The notes under the pieces were generated by a model that saw only the letters and a list, made by a program, of their open reading frames with translations, had not been told where the DNA came from and did not search any database. Below, in pieces: positions 7,131 through 16,466 of a stretch of 64,000 bases of DNA. A program made the translations under genes and the position numbers. Source of the stretch: CBDCNP01 sp965222425 (lineage in GTDB: Bacteria > Acidobacteriota > Vicinamibacteria > Marinacidobacterales > DATDRI01); contig CBDCTW010000005.1 in the NCBI GenBank assembly GCA_965222425.1, positions 1 to 64,000 of the forward strand. Direction: 5' to 3'. Every line of letters begins with the position of its first letter. Positions within the stretch are counted from its first letter, which is position 1.

Positions 7131-8990
7131 CTATCTTCGGCGGGCAAGGTCTTCGTCGAGCCAACTCATTCGTTCGACGATCCACTGTTTCAGGTAGTCG
7201 ACTTCCTGTTGGTAGGACACCAAGCCCACGAGGCCCGGAGGTTCGCGCCATATCTTGTCGCCGATGGTGGGCCAATACCCGAAGTTTCTCTTCTGTGCCT
7301 CCTGTAAATCTTGAGCCATCTCATCCACGCTTTGGAGAAGGGTCCTGGTTCGAAAATGGCTCTTCCTCAAGTCGAACCACCGCTTGTTCAAAATCCGTTG
7401 AAAATCGGCGTCTTCGAAGAGGACGCGCCAAAAGAGGTCATGTTTCTTGACAAACCACCCACCGGCCAGATCCCCCCTCCACTTTGTGGAGTTCCCAAAG
7501 GATTGGTCGAAATCCCATGCCGGTCCAGCTTTCAATTTCGCGGAGCGATCCTTGTGGAAAAAACTGCTATAGACGTACGCGTCGACATTTTTCGTTACCT
7601 CCTGGATGAGCATTTCATCCACGAAACCGTCGATGTCGATCCATCCTGAATACTGCATGATGGGAGCCCCAGAGTTGCTCTGACGCATGAACTCCCGGAA
7701 ACGGCCATCGTACGTTTTGATGTACTCGACCTGCTCGTTGCGGGCCCGGTCGGGTCGGGGATAAATCAAGTTGAGAGCATTCTGGCCCGAGACGCCACCA
7801 CGTTTACTGTACTCGTAGATATATCCTCCGGTCACTGCCTCGCCAGAAACGTCAGCCGAACTAAGAGGCGACACATTCACGCGATTCTGATCTCGCTTGA
7901 TCTTCTCCATGAAAACGTACAAGCCCTGGTACAGTCCGTTGACGATCAACTCACAGTGGACGGTGCGGCTCGAATAGTGACCCATCATTCGCGACATCTG
8001 ATGGGCAAGCGAGTTACGTAGAAAAGTACGATCGTAGTAAGATGCGTTTAGGATCCAGTCGTTATCTTTAGGAAGGCCGAGCACCGAGATATTTAGGTTG
8101 TTTCCATCTTGGTCTGTGGTTTCAACAGCATACGACTTCTTCGGAAAGTACATTTGGGACGAGTATCCACGGGTTTCGATCCCGATGAATCCGTCGTATC
8201 CGTTGTAAGAGTTCGTTAAGTAATTACGTCGTCCGTTCTGGTTGTTGACAATGCCCATGTGCGCGGAAACCTTGGGCTCGTCAAGAATGTCGGCACTGTT
8301 CTCGGTGGTGATGACGACGATCGGGAGATTCGACCCTGCCACTTCGATGGTACTTGCTAGCCACTCCGGCAAAGGAAAAAAGTCCTGGCCATCATCCATC
8401 ATCTCGGCAATGAGGTAAGCATTGGAGGAGAGATCGGTTGAACTCTCACTTACGTTGTGAACCTGCAGAGCCAAGACGTTATCATCGGGCTGGAGCACAT
8501 TCAGGGGGACATCACTACTTTCTGGGATCCCACCTTCATAGAGCAACGCTTCGTGCGAAACGCTCGATGGTTGATTGTGCGCAGGATGCGCCCCGCGCAA
8601 GCCTGTAGACCGCGCGATCTCGACGTTGTTTATATAAGCGACAAAAGCGTCGTCGTAATCCACGTAGAGCTCCATGGACGTGAGTTGGCTCGGATCCGGA
8701 AGTGAGAAGGTACGTCGAAGATAAACAGAGATGGTGTGATCGATCACGGTACCATCGTCGGAGTCCCCGTAGCCGATGCCACCAGTGCCTTCGGCCCAAT
8801 GGCTGTCGTCGAAGGAGTGCTTGCGCCAGTCGGCAGTCGGCTTGGAATTGCCGATAAAGTATCGCCAGCTCATATCAGGACCGACCACGATTCTCTTGTG
8901 AGGGTTGCCTGATTGGGGGAATAGACAAGCCTGGAGTCCCGCCAGCACGAGCAAAGATGGGAGCCAACACGTCGAAAGTCCCTGCCTCAT
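7131..8990 (-). CDS. CotH-family lipoprotein
   Basis: The start at 8990 overlaps the upstream gene's stop in an ATGA, giving 619 residues. A signal peptide ends in the lipobox LQAC, so the product is probably a lipoprotein. Residues about 40-210 resemble a jelly-roll region (SWRYFIGNSKPTADW, LYVDYDDAFVAYINNVEIAR). From about 220 a CotH-kinase-like domain follows, with IGIETRGYSSQMYFPKKSYA, LRNSLAHQMSRMMG, ELIVNGLYQGLYVFMEKI and AWDFDQSFG, the last giving the conserved acidic metal position. It is the second CotH-family gene in the window and is paired with a membrane glycosyltransferase-like gene. A role in surface glycan or protein modification is an inference. Confidence 0.85.
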   Translation of the reverse strand: MRQGLSTCWLPSLLVLAGLQACLFPQSGNPHKRIVVGPDMSWRYFIGNSKPTADWRKHSFDDSHWAEGTGGIGYGDSDDGTVIDHTISVYLRRTFSLPDPSQLTSMELYVDYDDAFVAYINNVEIARSTGLRGAHPAHNQPSSVSHEALLYEGGIPESSDVPLNVLQPDDNVLALQVHNVSESSTDLSSNAYLIAEMMDDGQDFFPLPEWLASTIEVAGSNLPIVVITTENSADILDEPKVSAHMGIVNNQNGRRNYLTNSYNGYDGFIGIETRGYSSQMYFPKKSYAVETTDQDGNNLNISVLGLPKDNDWILNASYYDRTFLRNSLAHQMSRMMGHYSSRTVHCELIVNGLYQGLYVFMEKIKRDQNRVNVSPLSSADVSGEAVTGGYIYEYSKRGGVSGQNALNLIYPRPDRARNEQVEYIKTYDGRFREFMRQSNSGAPIMQYSGWIDIDGFVDEMLIQEVTKNVDAYVYSSFFHKDRSAKLKAGPAWDFDQSFGNSTKWRGDLAGGWFVKKHDLFWRVLFEDADFQRILNKRWFDLRKSHFRTRTLLQSVDEMAQDLQEAQKRNFGYWPTIGDKIWREPPGLVGLVSYQQEVDYLKQWIVERMSWLDEDLARRR

Positions 8991-10939
8991 TCCGACCGCC
9001 TTTTTGCCGATTGCTGCAGAGCCTCTAGCTCTCGCGGCAAGATGGCAAAAAGCACGACCATCACGACCGTGTTGATCACCGCCAGGAGGAGGGTAAGATC
9101 GAAACCGGCCGCCATACGCAGCTCTGATAGGCCCGAGGCAAGGCGCTCCAAGAGCATGTAGCGAGTACCGTACAAGCGTCCCAGACCGGAACGCAGGAGA
9201 AGATTCAAGATGTAGCTCGTCATGGCCCCGGCACAGAGGATCTTCAACCCTCGCGAGCCCAGACCGGTGCCGAAAAGAAGCGGGAACGCAACGTGCGGAT
9301 GATTTCCGAAAACGCCAACCGAGAATGTGGCATAGGCAAGAAAAACGGTAGCGCTGGAGAGCAGTGCCGGGAGGGTTCCGGGAAACCGATACTGCTGCCA
9401 GCAAATCCATGCCAAGACTAAAGCAAAGATCGCGGTTCCGACAGAGCCTGCCGCGAAAGAAACGTCGCTGAGTAAGAGACGGGAAACGGGGCCAGCGATC
9501 GAATCCGTTACCACCGTTGCCAAGTTCGCCAGGTGGCCATAGATCCACCAAGGGTTGGGGTACCCGCTCGATAGATTTCCAGGAACGAGTTGACGAACGA
9601 GCTGCGCAACCATGGCAGGGAGGGTCCCTGCGATGGTGAAAGGGAGTAGAACGATCAGTGTCACACCTGCCGCGCCCGCGATCGCCCTCCCGATCGTCTT
9701 CCTAAGACGCGCTTGGTTCGCCAGCAATGCGACCAACACGCTGGGTGTCGCGACCGCACCCAGGAGTTTCGTCATCGAAGCCATGACCAGAAGTGCTCCG
9801 GCCGAGAGGGCGTGAGATCGACCCGCCGCAATGACCGCTCCCATGACGAGAGGTGAGTAGGTCTGGTCCTGAAAACCGAGGACGGCACTGCTCAGCCAGG
9901 AAATGGGGAGCGCCCAAAAGAGCGCGGCCAGGACCGCAGCACGGCGTGGTCGGTGCCGGAAGAGCCACAGCAAGATAGCGACGATCGCAACGTCTCCCGC
10001 TACGGCGGGCAGCTTGGCCGCCACGTTGCGCGCCTCGGCTTGGTCGAGAGGAAGCGGTAGGCTCTGTACGAAGCTCCAGGAGAGGTGCCAGGCGACCATG
10101 GCAAGTGGGGGATAGTCGATCAAGAAGCTCCGGTCGCGGCTTTGTACTTCCCACAGAGGTTCTTCTCCGCGAAGCTGGGAAAGGAAATGCCCTGGAGGAA
10201 CCGCGTCCGGATCGCCGTAGACTCTTGTGATGCCGTGAGAGGTAGCGCGGGCGGTCCAAGCTTGCCAGAACTCCACATCCCAAGAGCCGGCAGAGGGCAG
10301 AAAGTACACCCGAACCCAAGATCCGAAAACGGCCGCGATCAGAAGGGCTACCGCCAACCAATAAGACGGCCGAGCGCCCGTTTCGAGACGGCGCCCGGCC
10401 TCGAAGCCCGCGAGCAGCAGCCCGCCAATGAGGAGCACACGTAGAGAGGAGGGCCGGTCCGGGAAGAGCAAGAAAACCATGGCCGGCGAGTAAGCGAGAG
10501 TGAGGAGGCCTGCAGAGCAGAGTCCAAGACCGGTCGCCACAGCACGCCCCCTCCACACGAGAAAGACAAGCGTCAGAGCGCTGGCAAGGCCGCTTGCAGC
10601 AAGGATGGAGTTCCAAGCCGGACTGGCCGTGGGAGTGACCGAGAGAGACCGAAGCCGGATTGCGGGAGTCCCTTCGAGGCGGAAGATGTCCAGGCGCGCT
10701 CCGGGGTTGGTAGCACGGGGCAGCGTGAGACTTGCCGTTCCGCCGCTGTCTGATGGGAGTTGGTACACCGGACCCTGATCCACCGAGACGGCTAGCGTGG
10801 CTCGGGCGAGAGGCTCCTGCTCGAAGTTGATGAAGATGTTGGGAGCAGAGCGTTGCCTTGGTGCACAACTCGCGATCTCGGTCCACAATTGTCCTGTACT
10901 CACGGATTCGAGGTTCCCCATGAGCATTTTCAAACGCAC
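8987..10939 (-). CDS. 5'-truncated membrane glycosyltransferase-like protein (GT-C type)
   Basis: The native part runs from 10854 down to 8987. The first 28 residues of the open frame come from the end of IS5 copy B, so the true N-terminus is lost. A short non-membrane segment rich in beta character is followed by about twelve hydrophobic helices. Loops such as WDVEFWQAWTARATSHGI and SFLIDYPPLAMVAWH are typical of GT-C mannosyltransferase-like proteins (DUF2029/GT39-like), which use lipid-linked sugars. It overlaps the CotH lipoprotein gene by 4 bp, indicating one operon. Whether the IS-derived start yields a membrane-inserted product is unknown. Confidence 0.7.
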   Translation of the reverse strand: MRLKMLMGNLESVSTGQLWTEIASCAPRQRSAPNIFINFEQEPLARATLAVSVDQGPVYQLPSDSGGTASLTLPRATNPGARLDIFRLEGTPAIRLRSLSVTPTASPAWNSILAASGLASALTLVFLVWRGRAVATGLGLCSAGLLTLAYSPAMVFLLFPDRPSSLRVLLIGGLLLAGFEAGRRLETGARPSYWLAVALLIAAVFGSWVRVYFLPSAGSWDVEFWQAWTARATSHGITRVYGDPDAVPPGHFLSQLRGEEPLWEVQSRDRSFLIDYPPLAMVAWHLSWSFVQSLPLPLDQAEARNVAAKLPAVAGDVAIVAILLWLFRHRPRRAAVLAALFWALPISWLSSAVLGFQDQTYSPLVMGAVIAAGRSHALSAGALLVMASMTKLLGAVATPSVLVALLANQARLRKTIGRAIAGAAGVTLIVLLPFTIAGTLPAMVAQLVRQLVPGNLSSGYPNPWWIYGHLANLATVVTDSIAGPVSRLLLSDVSFAAGSVGTAIFALVLAWICWQQYRFPGTLPALLSSATVFLAYATFSVGVFGNHPHVAFPLLFGTGLGSRGLKILCAGAMTSYILNLLLRSGLGRLYGTRYMLLERLASGLSELRMAAGFDLTLLLAVINTVVMVVLFAILPRELEALQQSAKRRSE

Positions 10940-11939
10940 TCAGCGGAAGTATGTGAAGAAGGCCTATCGCGTGAGGAATTGGCGTGAATATGAGGCGGGT
11001 CTACGCAACCGTGGGAGCCTGACCGTCTGGATCTCGCTCACCGCCGGCAAGCTTGTGAACTGGGACGCGCCCCGGCCGAGGAGGAGGAAACCGGGCCGTC
11101 AACGCAAGTACTCGAACCACGCCATCGAGACGGCTGTCACCCTGGGCATGGTGTTTCATCTGTCATCTAGGCAGAGCGAGGGATTGCTGCGGTCGTTGTT
11201 CGCTCTGATGAAGCTAGACAATGATGTGCCCGATCACACCACGATTTCGAGGCGCAAGGCGAAGCTGGGTAAGGTCCCCTTCTACCAAGACAAGCAGAAG
11301 ACGCCGTTGCACATCTTGATCGACAGCAGCGGTCTCGCTGTCCACGCCGGCCAGCTGCGCAGAGCACCAAAGAGCAGGGACTATCGCAAGCTCCATCTGT
11401 GTGTCGACGAGCAGACTGGCGAAGTCGTCGCCAGCGAGCTGACGAGCAAAAGAGCCCGCGATTCATCGCGGGTTGCATCGCTTGTCGGACAGATCGACAG
11501 TCCCATCTCATCGGCCAGAGCTGACACCGCATACGACGCCAGCGGCGTCTATGAGGCGATCGAGAATCACAGCGCTCATCGCTCGCCGAGGGTGCTGATA
11601 CCGCCGCGCAAGGGCGCCCAGCTCGCATCGGGACCGGCGAGCAGCCGACAGCGCAATCGCAACATTGCAGCACAAGCTCGGCTCGGCAAACGAAAGTGGC
11701 ACACAGAATCGGGCTACAGCAAACGGAGCAAAGTCGAGACAACGTTCCATCGCTACAAGGCTATCGTGGGCTCAGCGATGCGAGCGAGAGGGTTGGCGGC
11801 ACAGAGAGTCGAGGCAAGGATCGGGTGCAAGATTCTCAACACCATGACGGCGCTCGGGATGCCTGATAGCAAGATGATCGGATGATGGGAGTCGGGGCCA
11901 AGCGAGCTCTCGGCCTCTATCGGAGTTGTGCACCAAGGC
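10855..11939 (+). mobile_element. IS5-family element, copy B
   Basis: This 1085-bp element has termini GCCTTGGTGCACAACTCG at 10855 and GAGTTGTGCACCAAGGC ending at 11939. It separates the membrane glycosyltransferase-like gene (cut at 10854) from the type ISP-like methyltransferase (cut at 11940), truncating both at their 5' sides. The flanks share no target duplication. Since the two cut genes are unrelated, the present junction probably arose by recombination or adjacent deletion rather than simple insertion. Confidence 0.9.
10920..11885 (+). CDS. IS5-family transposase, copy B
   Basis: This is a 321-residue DDE transposase with the same motifs as copy A (NWREYEAGLRNRGSL, LIDSSGLAV, ADTAYDASGV). 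Its few differences from copy A include EAGL for ESGL, DEQTGEVVASEL for DEQSGEVVAGEL, and a Gln in PPRKGAQLASG. The frame is intact and inverted repeats flank it, so it could be active. Confidence 0.9.
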   Translation: MSIFKRTQRKYVKKAYRVRNWREYEAGLRNRGSLTVWISLTAGKLVNWDAPRPRRRKPGRQRKYSNHAIETAVTLGMVFHLSSRQSEGLLRSLFALMKLDNDVPDHTTISRRKAKLGKVPFYQDKQKTPLHILIDSSGLAVHAGQLRRAPKSRDYRKLHLCVDEQTGEVVASELTSKRARDSSRVASLVGQIDSPISSARADTAYDASGVYEAIENHSAHRSPRVLIPPRKGAQLASGPASSRQRNRNIAAQARLGKRKWHTESGYSKRSKVETTFHRYKAIVGSAMRARGLAAQRVEARIGCKILNTMTALGMPDSKMIG

Positions 11940-14441
11940 ACCAACATGGAGGAGGTGGTCCGCGACTTCGGCGACCGCAACCCCCAGGAAGACCCGGTCA
12001 TTCACTTCTACGAGCACTTCCTCGCCGCCTACGACAAGAAGCAGAAGGTGAGCCGCGGCGTCTTCTACACCCCGCGCCCCGTGGTCTCCTACATCGTGCG
12101 CTCGGTGGACGAGCTGCTGCGCACAGAGTTTGGGCTAGAGGATGGCCTCGCCGACACCACGACCTGGAGCGAGATGGCGAGGCGCCACGAAGATCTGGAA
12201 ATCCCGGAAGGCACCTCGCCCGATCAGGCCTTTGTCCAGATCCTCGACCCGGCCACCGGAACCGGCACTTTCCTCGTCGAGGTCATCGACCTCATCCACG
12301 ACACGATGGTCGAGAAGTGGAAGGCCCAGGGTCACGGCGAGAAGAAGATCCAGGCGCTCTGGAACGAGTACGTCCCGAGGCACCTCTTGCCGCGCCTGCA
12401 CGGCTACGAGCTGCTGATGGCACCCTACGCCATCGCGCACCTCAAGATCGGCCTCAAGCTCTACGAGACCGGCTACCGCTTCGAGAGCGACGAGCGAGCG
12501 CGGGTGTATCTGACGAATGCGCTGGAGCCGGCGGACAGCACGCAGCTCACGCTCGACTTTCTTCCGGCGTTGGCGCACGAGGCGCAGGCAGTCAACGAGA
12601 TCAAGCGAAAGCAGCGCTTCACGGTAGTGATCGGGAACCCGCCCTACTCGGGCCTCTCTTCTAACATGGGGCCGTGGATTGATGGCCTCCTGAAGGGGCG
12701 GCTACCCGACGGGACGGCGACGGCGAGCTACTACCACGTCGACGGCGAGCCGCTCGGCGAACGAAAGGTGTGGCTCCAGGATGACTACGTGAAGTTCATC
12801 CGCCTCTCGCAGTGGCTGCTCGACAGCACGGGTGCAGGCATCCACGGATACATCAGCAACCACGGCTACCTCGACAACCCCACGTTTCGCGGGATGCGCT
12901 GGTCGCTCATGCAGTCCTTCCGCCGGATCCGTGTGCTCGACCTTCACGGGAACCTCAAGAAGAAGGAGGCTCCGCCGGGGGGCGGCCGCGATGTCAACGT
13001 GTTCGACATCCAGCAGAGCGTGGCCATCGGGCTCTTCACGAAGGCTGCTGCAGCCAGATCTGTCTGCCACGCCGATCTCTGGGGTGAACGGGAAAGCAAG
13101 TACAGATGGCTACTGGAGCACGTGTCCTTAGCCACCGAATGGGCGCAACTGGAACCAGCTCCACCGTTCTATCTGTTCGAGCCCTTCGACGAATCCGGTG
13201 CGGACAGCTACTCCGACTGGCCTGCGATCAACGAGGTCATGCCCGTGAACGTGACCGGAATCGTCACGGCACGGGACGGTTTTGTAATCGACTTGGACCC
13301 GGAATCTCTTCGAAGTCGTATCGTGAACCTCCGTTCCAAGTCCCTGTCCGACGACGCGATCCGGAAGAAATACTTCGCCGGAAAGGGCTCCAAGAAGTAT
13401 CCGCCAGGGGATTCCAGGGGTTGGAAACTACCCGAGGCGCGGCGGAAGATCCGCAAAGACCGCCAGTGGGACCGACGGTATGTCCCGGTGCTTTATCGCC
13501 CGTTCGACATCCGTGAGATGTACTACGTTCCCTGGATGGTCGATTGGCCTCGGACCGAGGCCATGCCACACATGCTCGCGGGGGAGAATGTCGGCTTTAT
13601 CACGACGAGGCAGACGAAAGACGAGTGGGGCGCGCTAGCGACGTCGAGCATCATCGCGCACAAGACCTGCTCGGCCTACGACATCAACTCGCTCTTTCCC
13701 CTGTATCTCTATCCCGGAGTCGGCAAGGCCGACGGGTCGCTGTTCAGCCAGTGGCCCAAGGGTAAGGGCGGCCGCACGCCGAACCTGGACTTGGGGTTTG
13801 TCGAGCAGCTAGCAGCCGCCACCGAACTGCGATTCGTCAGCGATGGCCGCGGCGATCTAGGGAAGACCTTCGGCCCCGAGGACGTTGTTGCCTACATCTA
13901 TGCGGTGTTCCACAGTCCCGGTTACCGCGAGCGCTACGAGGCCCTACTCAAGCTCGACTTTCCCCGGGTACCGCTGCCCGAAAGTGTCGACCTCTTCCGA
14001 AGGCTGGCGGAGACCGGCCATGACCTGCTGGCCCTCCACCTGCTCGAATCTCCGAAGCTCGGTAAGCCCATCACCAGCTGCGCCGGCCCCAGGAACCCAG
14101 AAGTCGGACGCGTCGGCTGGTCGGACGGCACCGTCTGGCTCGACGCCGGCAAGACCAGTGCGCGCGAGGGCCACCGCGCGACGAAGCCCGGCACGATAGG
14201 TTTCCAGGGCGTGCCCGAGGAGGTCTGGGACTTCCACATCGGCGGCTACCAGGTTTGCCACAAGTGGCTCAAGGACCGGAAGGGCCGCACGCTCTCGGAC
14301 GAGGATGTCGCCCACTACCAGAAGATCGTCGTCACCCTGAATGAGACCATCCGCATCATGGCCGAGGTCGACGAGGTCATCGAAGCCCAAGGTGGCTGGC
14401 CCGACGCGTTCTCAAGAGCTTACACGTTGCGGTCGGTGTGA
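11928..14441 (+). CDS. N-terminally truncated type ISP-like restriction-modification enzyme (methyltransferase and specificity part)
   Basis: The open frame starts at a GTG inside the IS5 terminus; the native coding begins at 11940 and the first native ATG is 11946. About 830 residues remain. Residues 25-55 (DPVIHFYEHFLAAYD, GVFYTPRPVVSYIV) are the coupler typical of type ISP and related fused enzymes. Motif I is LDPATGTGTF (SAM binding) and motif IV is GNPPY, marking an N6-adenine methyltransferase. The remainder includes YRPFDIREMYYVPW and VAYIYAVFHSPGYRERYEAL, seen in the target-recognition half. LlaGI-like enzymes are about 1,500-1,600 residues with an N-terminal Mrr-like nuclease and helicase, both missing here. 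Methylation could survive, but restriction and translocation could not. Confidence 0.85.
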   Translation: MHQGTNMEEVVRDFGDRNPQEDPVIHFYEHFLAAYDKKQKVSRGVFYTPRPVVSYIVRSVDELLRTEFGLEDGLADTTTWSEMARRHEDLEIPEGTSPDQAFVQILDPATGTGTFLVEVIDLIHDTMVEKWKAQGHGEKKIQALWNEYVPRHLLPRLHGYELLMAPYAIAHLKIGLKLYETGYRFESDERARVYLTNALEPADSTQLTLDFLPALAHEAQAVNEIKRKQRFTVVIGNPPYSGLSSNMGPWIDGLLKGRLPDGTATASYYHVDGEPLGERKVWLQDDYVKFIRLSQWLLDSTGAGIHGYISNHGYLDNPTFRGMRWSLMQSFRRIRVLDLHGNLKKKEAPPGGGRDVNVFDIQQSVAIGLFTKAAAARSVCHADLWGERESKYRWLLEHVSLATEWAQLEPAPPFYLFEPFDESGADSYSDWPAINEVMPVNVTGIVTARDGFVIDLDPESLRSRIVNLRSKSLSDDAIRKKYFAGKGSKKYPPGDSRGWKLPEARRKIRKDRQWDRRYVPVLYRPFDIREMYYVPWMVDWPRTEAMPHMLAGENVGFITTRQTKDEWGALATSSIIAHKTCSAYDINSLFPLYLYPGVGKADGSLFSQWPKGKGGRTPNLDLGFVEQLAAATELRFVSDGRGDLGKTFGPEDVVAYIYAVFHSPGYRERYEALLKLDFPRVPLPESVDLFRRLAETGHDLLALHLLESPKLGKPITSCAGPRNPEVGRVGWSDGTVWLDAGKTSAREGHRATKPGTIGFQGVPEEVWDFHIGGYQVCHKWLKDRKGRTLSDEDVAHYQKIVVTLNETIRIMAEVDEVIEAQGGWPDAFSRAYTLRSV

Positions 14442-14536
14442 CTGGGGCTGTGACAGTGGCTGTGATTGGGGCCGATCGGAAATGTCTCCCCCGGCGAGTA
14501 CGAGATGAACTACTATCGGTCGCAGGAAGGCTCGCA

Positions 14537-14588
14537 AGAGATGGCGAGACTCAACTAAAACAGTCTCCGGAAAACCCGGGGCGGTTCA
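14537..14588. mobile_element. 52-bp solo end of an IS3-family element
   Basis: This stretch is the reverse complement of 23071-23122, base for base. It contains the terminus TGAACCGCCCCGGGTTTTCC in complement, ending at 14588, and an internal GACTGTTTTAGTTGAGT segment typical of IS3-group ends. No transposase accompanies it. It sits between the type ISP-like gene and the remnant of the next gene. Confidence 0.7.
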
Positions 14589-14735
14589 GACTCACTGCTG
14601 CACGAAACGCTGTCGCTGAGCGAGGAGAAAATCGGGCAGGATATCTCCACGATCACTCAAGAACTGCCGGACGAACCGCCCGGATCGCCCGAAGCGCTGA
14701 CCGAACCAACGTCGGCAGGGGCGTCATCTGAATGA
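14589..14735 (+). pseudogene. C-terminal remnant of the gene upstream of the nuclease-like gene
   Basis: A frame from the IS3 end to a TGA at 14733-14735 reads DSLLHETLSLSEEKIGQDIS and then an acidic, Pro-rich tail. Its stop overlaps the ATG of the following gene (ATGA), so the two were translationally coupled in one operon. The 5' part was removed by the IS3-related event. The fragment is too short to name. Confidence 0.4.
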
Positions 14736-14945
14736 GCCTTCCAGACATCAGTTTTGAGAATATTCGCCCGGTTGATGGGAGCCGCCATTACGGTTTTGAG
14801 GAAATGTGTTGCCAACTCGCCTCTTTGGAACCCGCATCTTCGGGAGAAAATTTCTATCGGAAAGGTCACGGCGGGGACGGAGGTGTCGAATGCTACCGTC
14901 GCCGTGCAGACGAAACGGAAGTCGGATGGCAGGCCAAGTATCTCT
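14732..14945 (+). pseudogene. PD-(D/E)XK-like nuclease N-terminus of a large defence-type gene
   Basis: About 71 residues from ATG 14732 read DISFENIRPVDGSRHYGFEE, then CCQLA, FYRKGHGGDGGVECYRR and VGWQAKYLW. The D-G-G-V-E ... W-Q-A-K pattern fits a PD-(D/E)XK (Mrr/Cap4-like) catalytic core that I associate with large NTPase-containing anti-phage proteins. The frame is cut at 14946 by a 244-bp MITE and the remainder is absent. Start coupling to the preceding frame shows it was the second or later gene of an operon. The exact system cannot be named from this piece. Confidence 0.6.
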
Positions 14946-15189
14946 GGTGCTTCCGCCATCAAGTGTTGCTACGCCGTGTTTGAATGCTAGTGTCAGTTGG
15001 CCTGCCTGTGTCGGCGAACGCCATTAATAAGGATGTCGGCGTGCACACGAAGGAGTCTCCGAACGTCAGGCACCGTGTGGTCAGCCCAGCCCGCATCGCC
15101 GAAAGAACTGCGTCTCTCGAAATCAGGCTCAAACTCTAGCACACGAGCGGGTTACGCGGCAGCCACCAACACTTGATGGCGGAAGCACC
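14946..15189. mobile_element. 244-bp deletion derivative (MITE) of the zinc-ribbon IS
   Basis: The left terminus and following bases (to TTGCTACGC) match the right end of the 2325-3524 IS in complement. The last 60 bases (15130-15189) match that IS's left end in complement, including the TAACCCGYTCGYGTGCTAGA segment. The element therefore keeps both ends of the parent and lost the transposase. It truncates the nuclease-like gene on its left and abuts an IS91-type gene on its right. Confidence 0.8.
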
Positions 15190-15213
15190 CGCTCGCAACC
15201 GCTCAGACAGATC

Positions 15214-16314
15214 TTGAAGACGCATCGGGAGGTGTGGGATTGCGACGAGGCCCGTCCTTCGGTGCGGGAGGCGTTTTCCAAGGTGATCGACTGCGGCACC
15301 AAGGCCTTAGGCGCGGAGGTCTTTGCGTCCGACCGTGAAGAGCGGGTTGTCTATCACACCTGTAAATCACGGGCCTGTCCCAGCTGCGGGTATCAGGCAA
15401 CCCGCGCTTGGCAGCGAAACCAGTGGCGGGAGCTACCCGATATCCCCTACGCCCACGTCTGCTTGACCATGCCGGATGTGCTCTGGCCGCTGTTTCAGCA
15501 GAACCGCCATCTCTTGCATGATCTGCCTATCCTAGGCGCGCAGGTGCTGCAGCAGTGGGCGCGGCAAAAATACCGCGTCCGACTCATGATTGTCGTGATT
15601 CCTCACACCTACGGCCGTCATCTGAATTTCAACAGCCACTTGCACATCCTGGTCTCCGAGGGCGGTCTCCATGAAGATGGAGCCCGATGGCCTAAGAGAG
15701 CTTCATTGGACGAGGAGGCGCTGATGCCGATGTGGCGCTACGCCATCATCACGCTCCTGCGTGAAGCCGTTCGGGTCAGCGTCCTGGACACCGACATGCC
15801 TCGCCGCGCGTTGCTGCAATTGCTCACGGCACAGTACGAACGGTGGTGGAACATCAACATCCAGCGGTTTCGGAGCAAGAAGCAGTTTTTGGGATATGCA
15901 GGCCGCTACGCCCGACGCCCCCCGATTGCACAACACCGGTTCCGGAAGATTGACGGTCAAGAAATCCGATTTGTGACGAAGGACACGCGCACGAAACAGA
16001 TGGTCGAGACCACCTACACGCCGGCTGAATTCCTGACCACCCTGGCCGATCACATCCCCGACCGCTACCGGCACAGCATTCGGTACTTCGGTCTGCTGTC
16101 ACCTCGCGTAAAGAGCCAGACCCACGACTTGATTTTCGCGCTACTGGGTCACCAACGGCTGGGGAAGCCTCGGCGACTGCGGTGGGCGACATCCCTGCAA
16201 AAGAGCTTCGGGGTCGACCCCCTCCTTGACCACCACGGACAGCGGATGCGTTGGGCCCGGCGGATACCGCCGGCACCATCCCCCAGAGCCATGGGCTCAC
16301 GAAGCCGGCCATAG
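15214..16314 (+). CDS. IS91-family (HUH, rolling-circle) transposase
   Basis: This 366-residue protein has an N-terminal zinc-binding cluster (CKSRACPSCGYQATRAWQR), characteristic of IS91 transposases. The HUH nuclease motif appears as FNSHLHILVSEGGL, and a candidate catalytic Tyr lies in FLGYAGRYARRPP. A basic C-terminus (DHHGQRMRWARRI) matches the family. Translation continues upstream without a stop (LRQILKTH), but the MITE ends at 15189, so a few native N-terminal residues may be lost; TTG 15214 is the first usable start. IS91 elements move single-stranded DNA and can mobilise neighbours; oriIS and terIS were not identified. Confidence 0.85.
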   Translation: MKTHREVWDCDEARPSVREAFSKVIDCGTKALGAEVFASDREERVVYHTCKSRACPSCGYQATRAWQRNQWRELPDIPYAHVCLTMPDVLWPLFQQNRHLLHDLPILGAQVLQQWARQKYRVRLMIVVIPHTYGRHLNFNSHLHILVSEGGLHEDGARWPKRASLDEEALMPMWRYAIITLLREAVRVSVLDTDMPRRALLQLLTAQYERWWNINIQRFRSKKQFLGYAGRYARRPPIAQHRFRKIDGQEIRFVTKDTRTKQMVETTYTPAEFLTTLADHIPDRYRHSIRYFGLLSPRVKSQTHDLIFALLGHQRLGKPRRLRWATSLQKSFGVDPLLDHHGQRMRWARRIPPAPSPRAMGSRSRP

Positions 16315-16466
16315 CGTCGCCGTAACGTCGCTCTGGCGGCCGATCCCAAACGGATTGCGGCTGTTGTGTTCGCTAGTCTGAATTGGCCCATTTCGCTCAT
16401 TTGATTTGGCCCACCCCATCGAGACCGATACCCTGAGCCGGGGAAGAACCCGGAGAGGAGGGTCGG

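Noticed and set aside
14438..14731. 97-residue open frame after the methyltransferase
   Set aside because: It runs through an IS3 terminus, and another frame over the same bases is start-coupled to the nuclease-like gene and reads more like protein.
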